Counted from the first letter of the stretch, positions 25,883-36,570 are shown. The stretch: 64,000 nucleotides of DNA from Mercurialis annua (GCF_937616625.2 NC_065575.1:29945001-30009000), one strand, 5' to 3'. A program made the numbers and translations. The notes: generated by a model from the letters alone, not told the origin.

Positions 25883-26206
25883 ATCCTAAGATTGAACAAC
25901 AACAATTTAAATAACAAATATTTCATACCCAAGTATGAACAAAACAAGCAACATATAGGATTTCCCAAGAAATCAACAGCAATAAAATGTTCACCCAAGT
26001 GAAATAAAATTAACATTTAACAACATCAAATCAACATACAATGACTGACTCGACGCAATCCTATTGGTGTAGGCAGAATGTTTTAAAATCAAAAGATGAC
26101 GGTTTTAAAGACATGACAGAATCCTATATCCGCAGTAGTTCCTAAGACACAACCATACTTAACAGAGTAAACACATAGCAAGCAATGGCCTTGGTTTGAA
26201 ACCAAA
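25883..26206 (-). other. E2 untranslated leader between PBS and gag
   Basis: About 325 nt without an ORF. Just before the ATG the minus strand reads TTGTTGTTGTTCAATCTTAG then GAT ATG, so a usable 3' splice acceptor (AG at 25886-25887) lies three bases from the start codon. It is homologous to the leader of E1 (14990-15340). Confidence 0.75.
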
Positions 26207-26218
26207 GCTCTGATACCA
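26207..26218 (-). other. Primer-binding site of E2 (initiator tRNA-Met)
   Basis: The minus strand reads TGGTATCAGAGC, four bases after the 5' LTR end TGACA at 26223. It is identical to the PBS of E1, LARD-A and the right-hand LARD. Confidence 0.93.
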
Positions 26219-26637
26219 AGTTTGTCACGACCCATTTTCATGAATCGCGACCGGCGCTAGGGTATGGGTAATGTAGTACCGAAACCCGTAGCTAGCCTTC
26301 CATATAATTCATAAACACATAAACCTGCAGAAAACCAATGCTCGGGGGCAACCGAGACTTCAACCTAATCTAGCAGATATAATAATCAACAGTTAATATA
26401 ACATGCTTATTCAATTCTGATTCTAAAATAGATTTATCATAAACCAATATAAATAATATAACATGCCAAAGCAATATAACCAGTCGAACCAATCCGACAA
26501 ATTAAACAATAATAACAAAGACGTCTAGTTACTACTGCGGTCTAAGAATAAAATAGTTTCACTGTTTTACTAAAATAAAAGGGAACCTCCGTGGAAAAGT
26601 AAATGCGGAGATCACCAGACTCTCTCAGATCATAACC

Positions 26638-26665
26638 CTGGGGAAAATTGGGAAAACAACGGGGT
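26638..26665 (-). promoter_or_regulatory. Candidate 3' splice acceptor within E2 LTR
   Basis: Minus strand: TTGTTTTCCCAATTTTCCCC followed by AG at 26639-26638 and then GGTTATG. Matching blocks lie in E1 (near 15790), the solo LTR, the truncated LTR (AG at 50199-50200) and, more loosely, LARD-A (TTTTTAAACATTTCAG ending 36209). The pyrimidine tract and AG are kept despite divergence elsewhere. Confidence 0.5.
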
Positions 26666-26808
26666 CAGATATACTGAGATGAGTTCATACCACTACTTAC
26701 ATTTATTAAGTGGAAAACCTTTAAAAACGTTTAAAACATTTAATAACGATATTACAGATAATAGTTGGAACCCTAATCCACAATTCTAATAATAATCATA
26801 ATCCAATA

Positions 26809-27000
26809 GGTCTGGTCCCGAGAGCTGAGCTACACCGAGTTACCACTGACCACACTTATACCAGAGTCCCGAGAGCTGAGCTACACCGAGTTACTCTACC
26901 TGGTCCCGAGAGCCGTGCTCACACCGAGTTACCACATTTCCATATATACCTTACCCAGATCAATACCGGTGCGCACGCAGTCCTAATGATGCCCATTAGG
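26809..27000 (-). promoter_or_regulatory. LTR stem-loop block (E2 5' LTR copy)
   Basis: In + coordinates, element 1 is GGTC+TGGT (26809-26816) pairing with ACCA (26842-26845) and GACC (26848-26851). Element 2 is AGAGT (26863-26867) with ACTCT (26893-26897). Element 3 is TGGT (26901-26904) with ACCA (26931-26934). Loops are conserved (CCCGAGAG...CACCGAGTT) and stems differ. The hairpin CCTAATG (26982-26988), loop ATGCC, CATTAGG (26994-27000) follows. In element sense the GGC-loop hairpin comes first. The block lies about 170 nt upstream of the candidate acceptor. Confidence 0.78.
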
Positions 27001-28599
27001 TAGCACGTTCCAACTAAGAGCCATAATATAAAAACAGTTCGAAATATACGTACAGTATATATATTTAATATTAAAATAACAATTTACTTAATAAAGCGGT
27101 AAATAGTAAATATAAACTCACTGCTTGCTAATCCACGTGAAATACCGGCAAGCAACTAACTCTGATTCGCCTCTGAAGCACGAACAGTAGACGAGTCTAG
27201 ACAAATAAATAATTATTAAAAATCAGACCCTAACTCTAGAGAGTACTAGACACCACATAAGACTAGCACAATTAACACGTAGTAATAAACAATCCAAAGT
27301 AACACAAATATATCCAAAAGGTAATAAAGCCCAATTAATATAAGTCTATTGAGTTCTCGCTTAAAAACCAATTTATAAATATTATTTAATAATCTTTAAA
27401 TAATAAATAATTTACAAATAGTGGGTTTGCCGAGTTACCAATAACTACCAAGCTAACCTCACTTGTCGGATGACCCAAGTCTAATCCGACTCAAAACGTT
27501 TATCAAATATAAACCCGAGTTTATATTTATAAAACAATTTAACAAAATATTAATCCATTTTAAAAGCGGAACTCAATAACTTCAATTCTACGTAACCCAA
27601 GTTACAACTCAAAAACTTAATCATTTTAAGTTAATAAAGGTTTAGGGACTAAATCGCACTTTTGCCAAATAAGGACTAAATTGTACTTTAGCCAATTTGA
27701 TATCCGAAACCAAAATAATTGCTTTTGTTTATAATTAAAACCCTATATAAAGTTACTAATCAAAAATCCACTTAAAAAGGTTATAACTAAGTTCAGGGGC
27801 TAAATTGTAATTTAGCCAACTTTTGACAAAACGATATTGAAGGCAATTATAACTACCCGAGTAATTATATTAACTTAATTTATAATTATCTATCATTTCC
27901 ACTATTTAATTTATATTCAAAACAAAACCCAAGTTATTAGTTTAAAACAAAAGGTAAAGTTTAACTAAAAGGATTTGATTGTTTTCACCAAACAACTTAG
28001 GTGACTAAAATAACCCATTCACCATCTCTTTCATTACAAACACACAACTTCCCGCCCAACACCCCATTCATGCCCCTAACTCAAGTTTCTGAACTTGAAA
28101 CCCCAAACCAAAACGTCTTGACCTCAAGAACTAATTACATCACAAATCTATGGCATGAAATCAAACCAAAAACTCAACTTAAGCACTCCCCAAAACAAAA
28201 AAAACGTTAACAGTAAACAATTACATAATCGGCCAAATTCAATCAAACAAGACGATGGTGTAACTCGTTCCAAAGGCTTAAACTACTAACCCCTAATCAT
28301 AACCAATGGATTTGTGATCATAAACTTAGCAAAAACAAATCGAAAACTCACATAAGGAATCGGCAGCAACATACAAAGCATGAACAGAAAATAGGCAAAA
28401 CAGAAAACGGAAACCGTACGGCGATTGAAACGAGATCGACGGCGTACCGTTCAGCGAAATTGAGGTAGGGAAACGTAGATACGTGAGTCTAGATCGTCTG
28501 GAATCAAACGGTTCTGATTTCGATTAAGAAACGAGCAAGAACGAATCAGAAAACCGAAGGACGTTTCAAGAGCAAACTGAAATCAAATGAATCAAGGGT

Positions 28600-28610
28600 A
28601 CTTACTGAAC
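28600..28610 (-). promoter_or_regulatory. Candidate 5' splice donor in E2 LTR
   Basis: The minus strand reads GTTCA/GTAAGTACCC (GT at 28605-28604), about 115 nt downstream of the TATA-like box. The identical GTTCAGTAAGTA is kept in the 3' LTR (20247-20248) and in the much more diverged solo LTR (near 42910). Splicing to 26638 would remove about 1.97 kb; splicing to 25886 would remove about 2.7 kb including the PBS. Confidence 0.5.
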
Positions 28611-28717
28611 AGCGAACTTTGGTGGATGATTACGGCTTCGTTTCTCAGCGAAAGAACAAACGAAAAACGTCTAGGGCTACCTTGCAGCGTGATCTAGGGT
28701 TTTTGTGAAGAAATCGA

Positions 28718-28727
28718 CTTTAAATAA
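28718..28727 (-). promoter_or_regulatory. Candidate TATA box of E2
   Basis: The minus strand reads TTATTTAAAG, about 410 bp from the LTR start and followed by AAAAACCCTAG. The corresponding solo-LTR site is TTATTTTAAG at 43029-43038. Confidence 0.45.
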
Positions 28728-28840
28728 CGAAGGGAAGTGAGCCGTAAATGAGATCGAAAACGGCTGGGCGAAGGGGGCCAAGAACTGATGGGTTTTCGAA
28801 CGGGAAAGGCCATATTTTGGCCTTCTTCCGTTCGGGAAAG

Positions 28841-28984
28841 GGCCTGGTCCCGAACGGGACCAGGCCTGAAAAAGGATTCTCGTTCGAGAATCCTTGGATT
28901 CTCGAACGGAAGCCTTCGTTTTTCTCAGGTCTCAAATGAGACCTGAGTCAAACGAAAGTGGTTCAACCATTTCGGTTGAACCAC
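28841..28984 (-). promoter_or_regulatory. Cluster of four perfect hairpins in E2 U3 (5' LTR copy)
   Basis: Same four inverted repeats as in the 3' LTR, shifted by 8357 bp: 12-bp arms at 28841-28852/28855-28866, then 28872-28895, 28924-28947 and 28958-28984. They lie 115-260 bp upstream of the candidate TATA, in the promoter region. Confidence 0.85.
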
Positions 28985-29135
28985 GACCCAAGGAAGAAGT
29001 TTATTTTTTTTTAAAACCGAACCAAAAATGAATCGAACCACAAAAATTTACGAAACTTCAAATACCCCTCAAAACACATCCGTAACCACGTCGGAAATTA
29101 ACAAAATAAAATTTAAAATTTTACGGGATATTACA

Positions 29136-29793
29136 GAAACCAATACCTAAGGATGATGAACAATAATGTAAATGATGTATTAACCCAAGGTTCAAGGGGC
29201 TAGACCGAATTAAATTTAATCCACAAGCTTCCAACAAAGAACGCAACGTAGAAATCGCGTAGATCTTGCGAGTAGGATGTAATATCATATTCTAAGCGGA
29301 ATGAATCGCATTCAGACTTTTTAGAAAGAAGAAATCAAGTTCTTTGAGTGAAGAAATTCGTTTTTAGGGTTTGAAGTTGAATGGGGGCTAGGGTTTGCAA
29401 CTTAAGGGGTCTATTTATAGACTCATGTGGGCTTTACTTGGGCTGCAATTAAAGCCCACAGTTTAACAAGTATTTTTAGAGTTAGAAACCTCCAAATAAC
29501 AATCCAACCGACCAGATTTTAGCAAATCCTCATAGGAACAACATATCCAAAAATGAGCCCGATCCGACTGTTCAATTGTGAGATATCAACGCTTTATTAA
29601 CACATGGCAGTTTTCGAAAACATGGGAAAACAACTTCAATATATACCCGAAAATGAATCGAATCAATATCTACTACCCACACGATACATATGACACATAC
29701 AAGATACAAAAAAAGACTCAATCAAGGTGTCACAATGCTCAACCCAATCTGAAACCACGTCGAAAACATAATAAAAAAATAAGGGGTATTACA
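29136..29793 (-). mobile_element. E1 5' LTR, U3-proximal part (resumes after E2)
   Basis: Begins with the E2 right target duplication GAAAC and ends TATTACA, the LTR start on the minus strand (TGTAATACCCC). It contains a good TATA box, CTATAAATAG on the minus strand at 29411-29420, followed by ACCCCTTAAG and AAACCCTAG. Its U3 lacks the E2 hairpin cluster, so E1 is a distinct subfamily. Confidence 0.85.
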
Positions 29794-30199
29794 ATCTCAC
29801 TCAGCTTAAGCTGACCCAGTGGTTCTTAAACATTTCAGGTACCTAAACTTGGAGTGACTAGAAGTCTATCGTTTTGCTGGGAGTCTGTCTTGCCATGTAC
29901 AGTCCGACTTCCGTGACCGCTGCAGTAGTACATTGTGTGACCAGTCATGACCTAGGACAATATTTTAGTTTTGAAAAATATTTATGATTGCTGTTGTGTA
30001 TAATACAAATATTACAACGATGTTGGATTTGCGTAATCAGTGTTTATAAATTGACTAGTAATGTTTTCGTAATTAAATGCTTCCGTGTTATAACATAATT
30101 GCGAAAAAGTTTTAGTGAATCTCAGGTTTGCTACGGGATTCGGAACTATAATTCCCATTCCCTAGCGCCGGTCGAGGCTCGAGAAATCGGGTCGTGACA
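29794..30199 (+). mobile_element. LARD-A 5' LTR, right part
   Basis: Resumes ATCTCACTCAGCTTAAG, matching 36166 of the 3' LTR, and ends GGGTCGTGACA at 30199. Confidence 0.9.
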
Positions 30200-30203
30200 A
30201 AGT

Positions 30204-30215
30204 TGGTATCAGAGC
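30204..30215 (+). other. Primer-binding site of LARD-A (initiator tRNA-Met)
   Basis: TGGTATCAGAGC four bases after the LTR end TGACA. Confidence 0.93.
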
Positions 30216-33200
30216 AGTTGGTCCAGTTACCACTGCCAGTCTATGAAAAGTGTCTGTTTGACCTTAAGTACCTAGGAACTACTGCAGCGTATAGAGTCGA
30301 GCCTTATTGACTATATGTGTTTGATTGAATTTTGTTTGATGCTATATACTCTCTATGGCCGAGTAGAACACGTGTGTGTGAGATTTCTTAAGTGTTCACG
30401 TGAATAGTATAAACTGTGCGTTGCATATTTTATATGGTTAATTGCCTTGTTTTGGTATATGATTGATCGTAATTGTGTTTGATCGATATGGCGTGCATAA
30501 GATATACAGTATATCGTGTAGGCAATGCCTATAGAAATAGATTATGATAAAGTTTGTTTATTAGGATCTATACTATGCATAGTTTATAGTATAACAATTG
30601 AACGAAAAATACATAAAACACATAAAATACATATATCGTCAAACATAATTCCTAATATTACGTTTTATCTATCACGAAGGATGGTAAGCGATTAGTGAAT
30701 AAATATTGTTGTGAAGAATCGATATGTATGACTAAGGGCTACAAGATACAAGTATGTGGTCGAGAAGATAGATCGTAAAGATAGATGGACATTATAAGGT
30801 ATCGAGCGAGATGTTTGATTTGAAGTGTTGGAGAAGAATATTTTTAGCTGTGAAATACTTAGGTAAGGGTTAACGGACGGCAAAACTTCCAATATCAAAA
30901 TCATAATAAACTCCAATAAATGATAATAACAGCCAATAATGTCGCAGAGTGTGTAATCTGGAGGGACTTACGGTTTTGCAAATGGTGTGAAGATCTTATG
31001 TTTTTAACAGTGCAATTGTGCTCAGACATTGCATATGGTCAATCATAATCACGTTAGCAATGCATACAATTTCTGTACGAAAAATATTTTTCAAAATATA
31101 GGTCATGCATCATATTTGTACAACGATGAAAGAAAATGTGATTTTATCGAGCAACTCTTTAGTGATGAGAGATGTCATCATTATGAGCCACAATTGTACT
31201 AAAGTTTTCAAAGCGATTTGAAATCAAATGAAAAGTTTGAAATGGCCGGCCAAACCGATCAAAGATGATTGGAAATTTTGCTTTGTTTTGTAAGAGAACT
31301 CCAATGTAAAGCCCTGCGACAATAATAAAAATATGAACGTATTGTGATAAAATGCAACCCAATAAAAGAATTGAGCCTAAATAATAATAGAAAGTTATCG
31401 AATCGATCGAGATGAGTAATAAGAGGTGTCGATGAGATACCTATGATCATACTTACACAAGGGTAAGAGGAAGTGAAAGTAAGAAGCGTATAATGAAAAA
31501 AAACGTAAAGACCCGAAAAGAATACGGGTCACGAGTGGTATTGAGAAGAATTGGATAATACGCGTTTAACGCTTAATACCTGATTAGAGTAAACGAAGGA
31601 AGGGAGTAAAATATGGGACGATAGGCTATGAGAAAGATACATTACATGACGATTGAAGTGAAAATATAAGAGGAAATGGGATTCGGTAAGGCTGTCGACG
31701 AAAGGAATTAAGTGGATGGACTTGATATAAATACAAAAAAAAAAATTAAAATTAAAAATTAACCTTGCTGATAAGTAGAATATCATTAAGAGTTTGATAT
31801 AAGGATTTACTCATAACCGAGAGTATTTCGCATCAACAAAATTTGAAGGATAATTTGTAAGCCTTAGATCAAGAGATAAGATCAAAAATACTAGAATGAG
31901 GTGTATATGAGGATCAAGAAATACAGTAAAAGAAGGAAACAAATTCTATTAAACGATGGTGAAAACGTCACCAGTATAATATAAGTAATTGACGTCCAAG
32001 GGTTAGAAGATGAGAAAGGACACGACATAAAGTAAGTAATGCTTAGCGTGCATTCGACTTCATGAAATTCAACACCAGGAGGCCATGAAGAGAGCGATTT
32101 GTATAAAAGGAAAGGTATTCCTATATACTATAGGACATCGATAAGAATGTCATGTACAAGTATGTACACAATTGGATACGAGTAAGACGGAAAACAACAA
32201 GAAAGATGACATTAGACTTCGATAAACTTCAAAGTTATGTGATACGAAAAGGAAGGAAGATTATCAAAAAGTATACATGAATAGACAATGGGAAGGTAGG
32301 TAACGATGCTACCAAAAGACGACTTTTGGGTACAAAAGTTATTAAGGGTGCAAAACCTCGTTGAAGGAAAGTAAAAGGAGAATGAACTTCAAGATAAAGT
32401 GAAGAATCAACCTTATACTCTACAAGAAGAGTATAAGTGAATACTAAAGGACGCAATTTCTAATTTGCCCACGAGACCATATTTTGAGCTGTGTTTGGAA
32501 CTCAAAACTCGATTATTAATAATCGAAATTAATGGATATAGATAGATGGTATCGCATAGATTGAATCTAGATAAAGCAATCAACGCATTATTAAATTAAA
32601 TTTATTGTCTTTAAACCTCAAGAGTGAGTGAAAAATACGGAATTAAAAGAAGGATAAAAGTGTTGAGATGGTGTCAACTTTGAGGACGTTTTTGGAAGTC
32701 AATGAAATCTCGGAAATAGGTCGAGTCTCAACGAAAGTTGTAGACGAAATACTAAAATATGGGAATGCTGAATTAAATTCAGCTCAAGAAATTTTTAGAC
32801 GTTTGGTTTATCGACTTAAATAGCGGCATAAAGGACTTGCAAGTGCAATTCCAAAACTACCTCAGGGAAGCGATTTCAACACAAATTTTCGACATCGTGG
32901 AGGATTATTTTGAACTCGAGGTTCCAACAAAAGTTGAAGAGGGTGTTGCGGACTAGAACACCAACCATTTTGTTTGACAAACAAACTACTCGATGTAGAC
33001 GACCATGAGGCCTGAAAAGAACCCGAAGAACGAAGTAGGATAAATTTGAAATAACTTAAATTATTAAGGTAATCACTTAAAAAGTTTAAAATAATCAAAA
33101 TAAGATTTTGATTAATAAATAAGGATATTATAAGGACGTATAAAAATGGTATCAAGTACGATACAAAAGAAATACCACGACTGAAGTACCGCGGAGGAGA

Positions 33201-33310
33201 GACAAGTCTACGCGTGACAGAAATCACGAAGAGAAACGTATAAGAAGATAGTAGGAAGTTTACCTAAGAAGGTAATTAAATTATAGGAACATTCGAGCAC
33301 AAATTTTTAT

Positions 33311-33323
33311 AAGGGGGGAAGAA
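33311..33323 (+). other. Polypurine tract of LARD-A
   Basis: AAGGGGGGAAGAA directly abuts the 3' LTR start TGTAATACC. Confidence 0.9.
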
Positions 33324-36300
33324 TGTAATACCTCGTACGTTTGACGTTGCCGAAGTGAGCAACGCAATTGAAATTAGTAGTCAGAGCGACTAGAAAAGGG
33401 AGTTAGCGAAGGAATTGAGTAATTAAGGACGAGGATATGTCGATATTGAAATTTAAAGAAGGAATTTCAATATTTATAATGCCTAAAATAATTAAACGGG
33501 ACAATAGAAAAGCTGGAATTAAAAATAAGATTAAGTCCCCGAGAAATTAGAAAATGGAATTTTATTGCCCGAAAAATATTAAATAAATAAAATATTGACG
33601 GGAATCAATAATTAAGAAAATAATATTGATAATTTGGATATCAATATTCATAAATGAAAAATAAGGACGGAAAAATGACGGAAATCGTCGTTTTCGCTCA
33701 AATTGGAAAATTGAGCGTTTTAGCCAAAATTTGACAAAATCGAATAGTGGAGTTTAAATAATAAGTTGGCGGAAGAGTACTATTTATTTGGACATAAATA
33801 ATACAAAATTTTGTCGAGATTAAACGATTAAGTGATTTTTGGGCTAAATTGAGCAGAAGAAAAGCTTAGGAATTTAAGTGTAAGGAGGTGGCAACATCAA
33901 GGACCAAAGGAGATACTTTTCCAATATTATACATATCCCCTCCTTATGATTTAACGAAAAACCCTCATTTCAGCTAGCCAAATTCGTTTTTCCCCATCCT
34001 CCATTGAAGAACATTAACAAATTTTCAAATTACCATAACTTCTTTGTTTTTGATCCGAATCGAGTGATTCTTGCGACCACGGAACGAGGAACGGATCCTC
34101 TAATAGATTATGGATTCAATTTGAGGTAAGAATCTCATTTTATAGTTAGGATTTCATAGTTATTAGTTTCGGTTTTGATGATTATATGGGTGATATGAAT
34201 GTTTGATCATTGTAGTGAAATTGTGAACTTACATGGTGGATTTTAATGGTGATTCTTGGAGCTAGAACCATTCGGATTTGATTATGAATCAAGCTAAGGA
34301 TTAATTTCTGGAAATTTATTAATTGTTGATGGATAAATTGGATAAGTTTTATGGTTTAGTAGTTGGCAATTTCATGAGTTGATGATGTTTGATAGCTTAA
34401 AAGTTGGTGTTGTTATGAATGAAACATTGGATAGGAAATTGATTAAAGTATTTGGCCATGATAAATGTTAGGTGTATAAGAGTTCAAATGATAATTACAT
34501 GCTCTGATTGAGTCATTAGGGCTGAATTGGAGTTGAATTTGATTGAGTATGTTGAATGAAAACTTGGATGGAAAATAATGGTAGTATTCGGTCTAGGTAT
34601 GAAAACCATGTTCAAATGAGTTTGAAAATATTTTAATCATGGATTTAAAGTGTCTATTGGTGTGTATGAGGGTCTGGCTTGTGTTTATATGAAATCATGA
34701 TATCGACTAAGGTTTTAGTCTCGACGCAAACTAGTTTGACGTTTTGCACAAAATTGTTGTGCAAAAAAGCCTTAGTGCGAGGGTCATAAGTTGAGTTTTG
34801 TAACTCCAAATTGAGGTCAGTTTGTTGATAAAGAAACTATAAGATGTTGTCTATAATTTTCTAAGTTTAAGGTTTTTCTAATTCTGCCTCTAAGATGTTC
34901 ATTTAGAGAAGAACATTTTGTTGTGCAGTCAGCCCTGCAGTTTTAAAACAGCCCCAAGGAAATAATTTATGGGCTAGTTTCCGAAACCTTCGAGTGCTAA
35001 TCTTAGTCCGAGTCCTAAATAAAAGTTGTAGACGACATTCTAAACTTTAAGAATATAATTTTGTTTAGGGGTCAGACTGTTTTAAGTAAATGATTTCGAT
35101 AGCCGAAGTTGGCTAGAAATCTAGTTTTGGATAAATTTATTATTGCTAGATTTTCATTAATTCGAGCTATTATCGTCTTTGCGTTGGCCTAGAGAGGCGA
35201 CTACCAACGGGAACCGGAACGTATAGAACACGACATCGCTATGCTGTTATTGCAGCGTGTGGATAGCAAGTAGTGAGTATACTTTTCTCTCGGATATTAT
35301 TACGCTATAATTACATTATTAAATATTTATTTATAAGTATAAAAAAAATACATCGCATTATATAATAATTGTTGTGATTTACAATTGTATAAAGTAAATG
35401 GTTATTCTACCGTGAGGTACACTGAATATTACTTATTATATAGGTATATATACATATATGTATATATAGAAATGTATATATATGCATTGATAATTTATGC
35501 TTGACAATTGAATTTTGTATTGGTTTATTATATATTTGAGAATGAATTACATATTTGGTGTTGGATCGAATTGTGTAGTGTTTTGTTGTTGTTTGTTCTA
35601 TGTTTGAAATTTGTATATCGTTTTATTGCTATTTTTTCTATGCTTGAAAATGATGTGTGATCCGAAGAAACGAGCTACCTATTGGGCGTCAATAGGCCGT
35701 GTGATCACCGGTGTTTGTAAGAGTATAGATGTATGTACTTAGAAGTGTTTGACATGAGCTCAATATACGCTAATTATGTTTGGGTATCGGAAAGGAGAAT
35801 TATAATTTTGTAGATACGAGGTAACTCGGTCGAACTATCTCGGGACTCGTATCTAGTGAGTAACTCGGTTGAACTATCTCGGGACTCACACCTTGGGATT
35901 AAGCAGTGGCATGAGTAACTCGGTTGAACTATCTCGGGACTATGCCACGTGGTAGCGGCAACTCGGTCGAACTATCTCGGGACCGTACCACTCGGATCAA
36001 AATGATTTGATATGAATACAATACATGTTATGAAAGGTTAAGAGTTTAAGACTAAGGTTTCTATCGGATCAAATATTTGTTTATAATATGATAATATTAT
36101 ATTTGCTTGAATAAATGATCTTCACTTGCGATGTTATTTTGTGATAATACCGTTAGTAAGGTATATCTCACTCAGCTTAAGATGACCCCGTGGTTTTTAA
36201 ACATTTCAGGTATCTAGACTTGGAGTGACTAGAAGTCTATCGTTTTGCCGGGAGTCTGTTTTGCCATGTACAGTCTGACTTCCGTGACCGCTGCAGTAGT

Positions 36301-36570
36301 ACATTGTGTGACCAGTCATGACCTAGGATAATATTTTAGTTTTGGAAAATTTTTATGACTGCTGTTGTGTATAATACAAATATTACAACAATGTTGGATT
36401 TGCGTAATCAGTGTTTATAAAATGACTAGTAATGTTTTCGCAATTAAATGCTTCTGTGTTATAACATAATTGCAAAAAGGTTTTAGTGAATCTCCGGCTT
36501 GCTACGGGATTCAGAACTATAATTCCCATTCCCTAGCGCCGGTCGCGGCTCGAGAAATCGGGTCGTGACA
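33324..36570 (+). mobile_element. LARD-A 3' LTR
   Basis: 3247 bp, the intact reference copy. In order: TATA-like TATTATACATATCC near 33924, candidate donor GAG/GTAAGAATC (GT 34126-34127), TA-rich run 35435-35485, GGC-loop hairpin 35678-35696, four stem-loops 35813-35991, candidate acceptor ACATTTCAG (36201-36209), and end GGTCGTGACA. Confidence 0.93.
35678..35991 (+). promoter_or_regulatory. LTR stem-loop block (LARD-A copy, four conserved-loop hairpins)
   Basis: The hairpin CCTATTG / GGCGT / CAATAGG is at 35678-35696. Then come four copies of a loop reading AACTCGGTTGAACTATCTCG or a one-base variant, each with its own stem: GATACGAG/CTCGTATC (35813-35820, 35846-35853); GTGAGT/ACTCAC (35856-35861, 35884-35889); GTGGCAT/ATGCCAC (35906-35912, 35942-35948); GTGGTA/TACCAC (35949-35954, 35986-35991). 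Stems differ completely between copies but remain self-complementary. Confidence 0.85.

Larger units (their letters stand above)
17866..29135 (-). mobile_element. E2: Tekay/Del-like Ty3/gypsy chromovirus, structurally complete, coding region broken
   Basis: 11.27-kb element on the minus strand: 5' LTR 26223-29135, PBS 26207-26218, leader, gag-pol 25882-20897, PPT at 20780-20792, 3' LTR 17866-20779. Perfect GAAAC duplications flank it. The two 2.91-kb LTRs differ at four substitutions and one T-run indel that I could find, so insertion was very recent. Domain order gag-PR-RT-RNaseH-INT-chromodomain in one frame is typical of chromoviruses. Long LTRs and a gag with two zinc-finger-like clusters suggest the Tekay/Del lineage. 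Two premature stops mean it cannot now make an intact Pol. Confidence 0.95.
26223..29135 (-). mobile_element. E2 5' LTR
   Basis: 2913 bp. In element sense: start TGTAATATCCC at 29135, U3 hairpin cluster, candidate TATA (TTATTTAAAG, 28718-28727), an AAACCCTAG stretch typical of plant transcript starts, candidate splice donor (28604-28605), GGC-loop hairpin and stem-loop block (27000-26809), candidate acceptor (26638), and end GGGTCGTGACA. The inferred U3 is only about 410 bp, leaving about 2.4 kb of R-U5, which is unusually long. Confidence 0.95.
12836..29793 (-). mobile_element. E1: coding-poor minus-strand LTR element, left end deleted, nested in LARD-A 5' LTR
   Basis: On the minus strand the LTR begins at 29793 (TGTAATACCCC) and ends at 15361 (GGGTCGTGACA), interrupted by E2. 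It is followed by a tRNA-iMet PBS and an internal stretch running left to 12836. No second LTR is found at the left: at about 12836 the sequence passes straight into LARD-A LTR, so the 3' LTR and an adjoining piece of LARD-A LTR were lost in one deletion. The leader next to the PBS resembles that of E2, but no gag-pol follows. It is best read as a non-autonomous relative of E2. Confidence 0.8.
30200..33323 (+). mobile_element. LARD-A internal region, non-coding
   Basis: 3.1 kb from PBS to PPT. There is no ORF with recognisable gag or pol motifs; the longest frames are about 120 codons without family features. Most of it (to about 33000) has an inverted, diverged counterpart at 60400-63190, so this non-coding sequence belongs to a multi-copy family rather than being a decayed gag-pol. 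Confidence 0.85.
10667..36570 (+). mobile_element. LARD-A: large non-autonomous Ty3/gypsy-type LTR element (outer element of a nest)
   Basis: The LTRs start TGTAATACC and end GGGTCGTGACA. Parts, in order: 5' LTR 10667-30199 (split by nested insertions), PBS at 30204, internal region 30200-33323 without a usable ORF, polypurine tract at 33311, and 3' LTR 33324-36570. The LTR is about 3.25 kb and the internal region about 3.1 kb. With large LTRs, a PBS, a PPT and no gag-pol it fits the LARD class. The two LTR copies differ by several percent where I compared them (about 4 substitutions in the first 110 bp), so it is much older than E2 nested within it. It presumably depends on proteins from autonomous relatives. 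Confidence 0.9.

Noticed and set aside
32862..33227. 121-codon minus-strand ORF in LARD-A internal region
   Set aside because: It is antisense to the element, and its counterpart in LARD-B is not preserved as an ORF.
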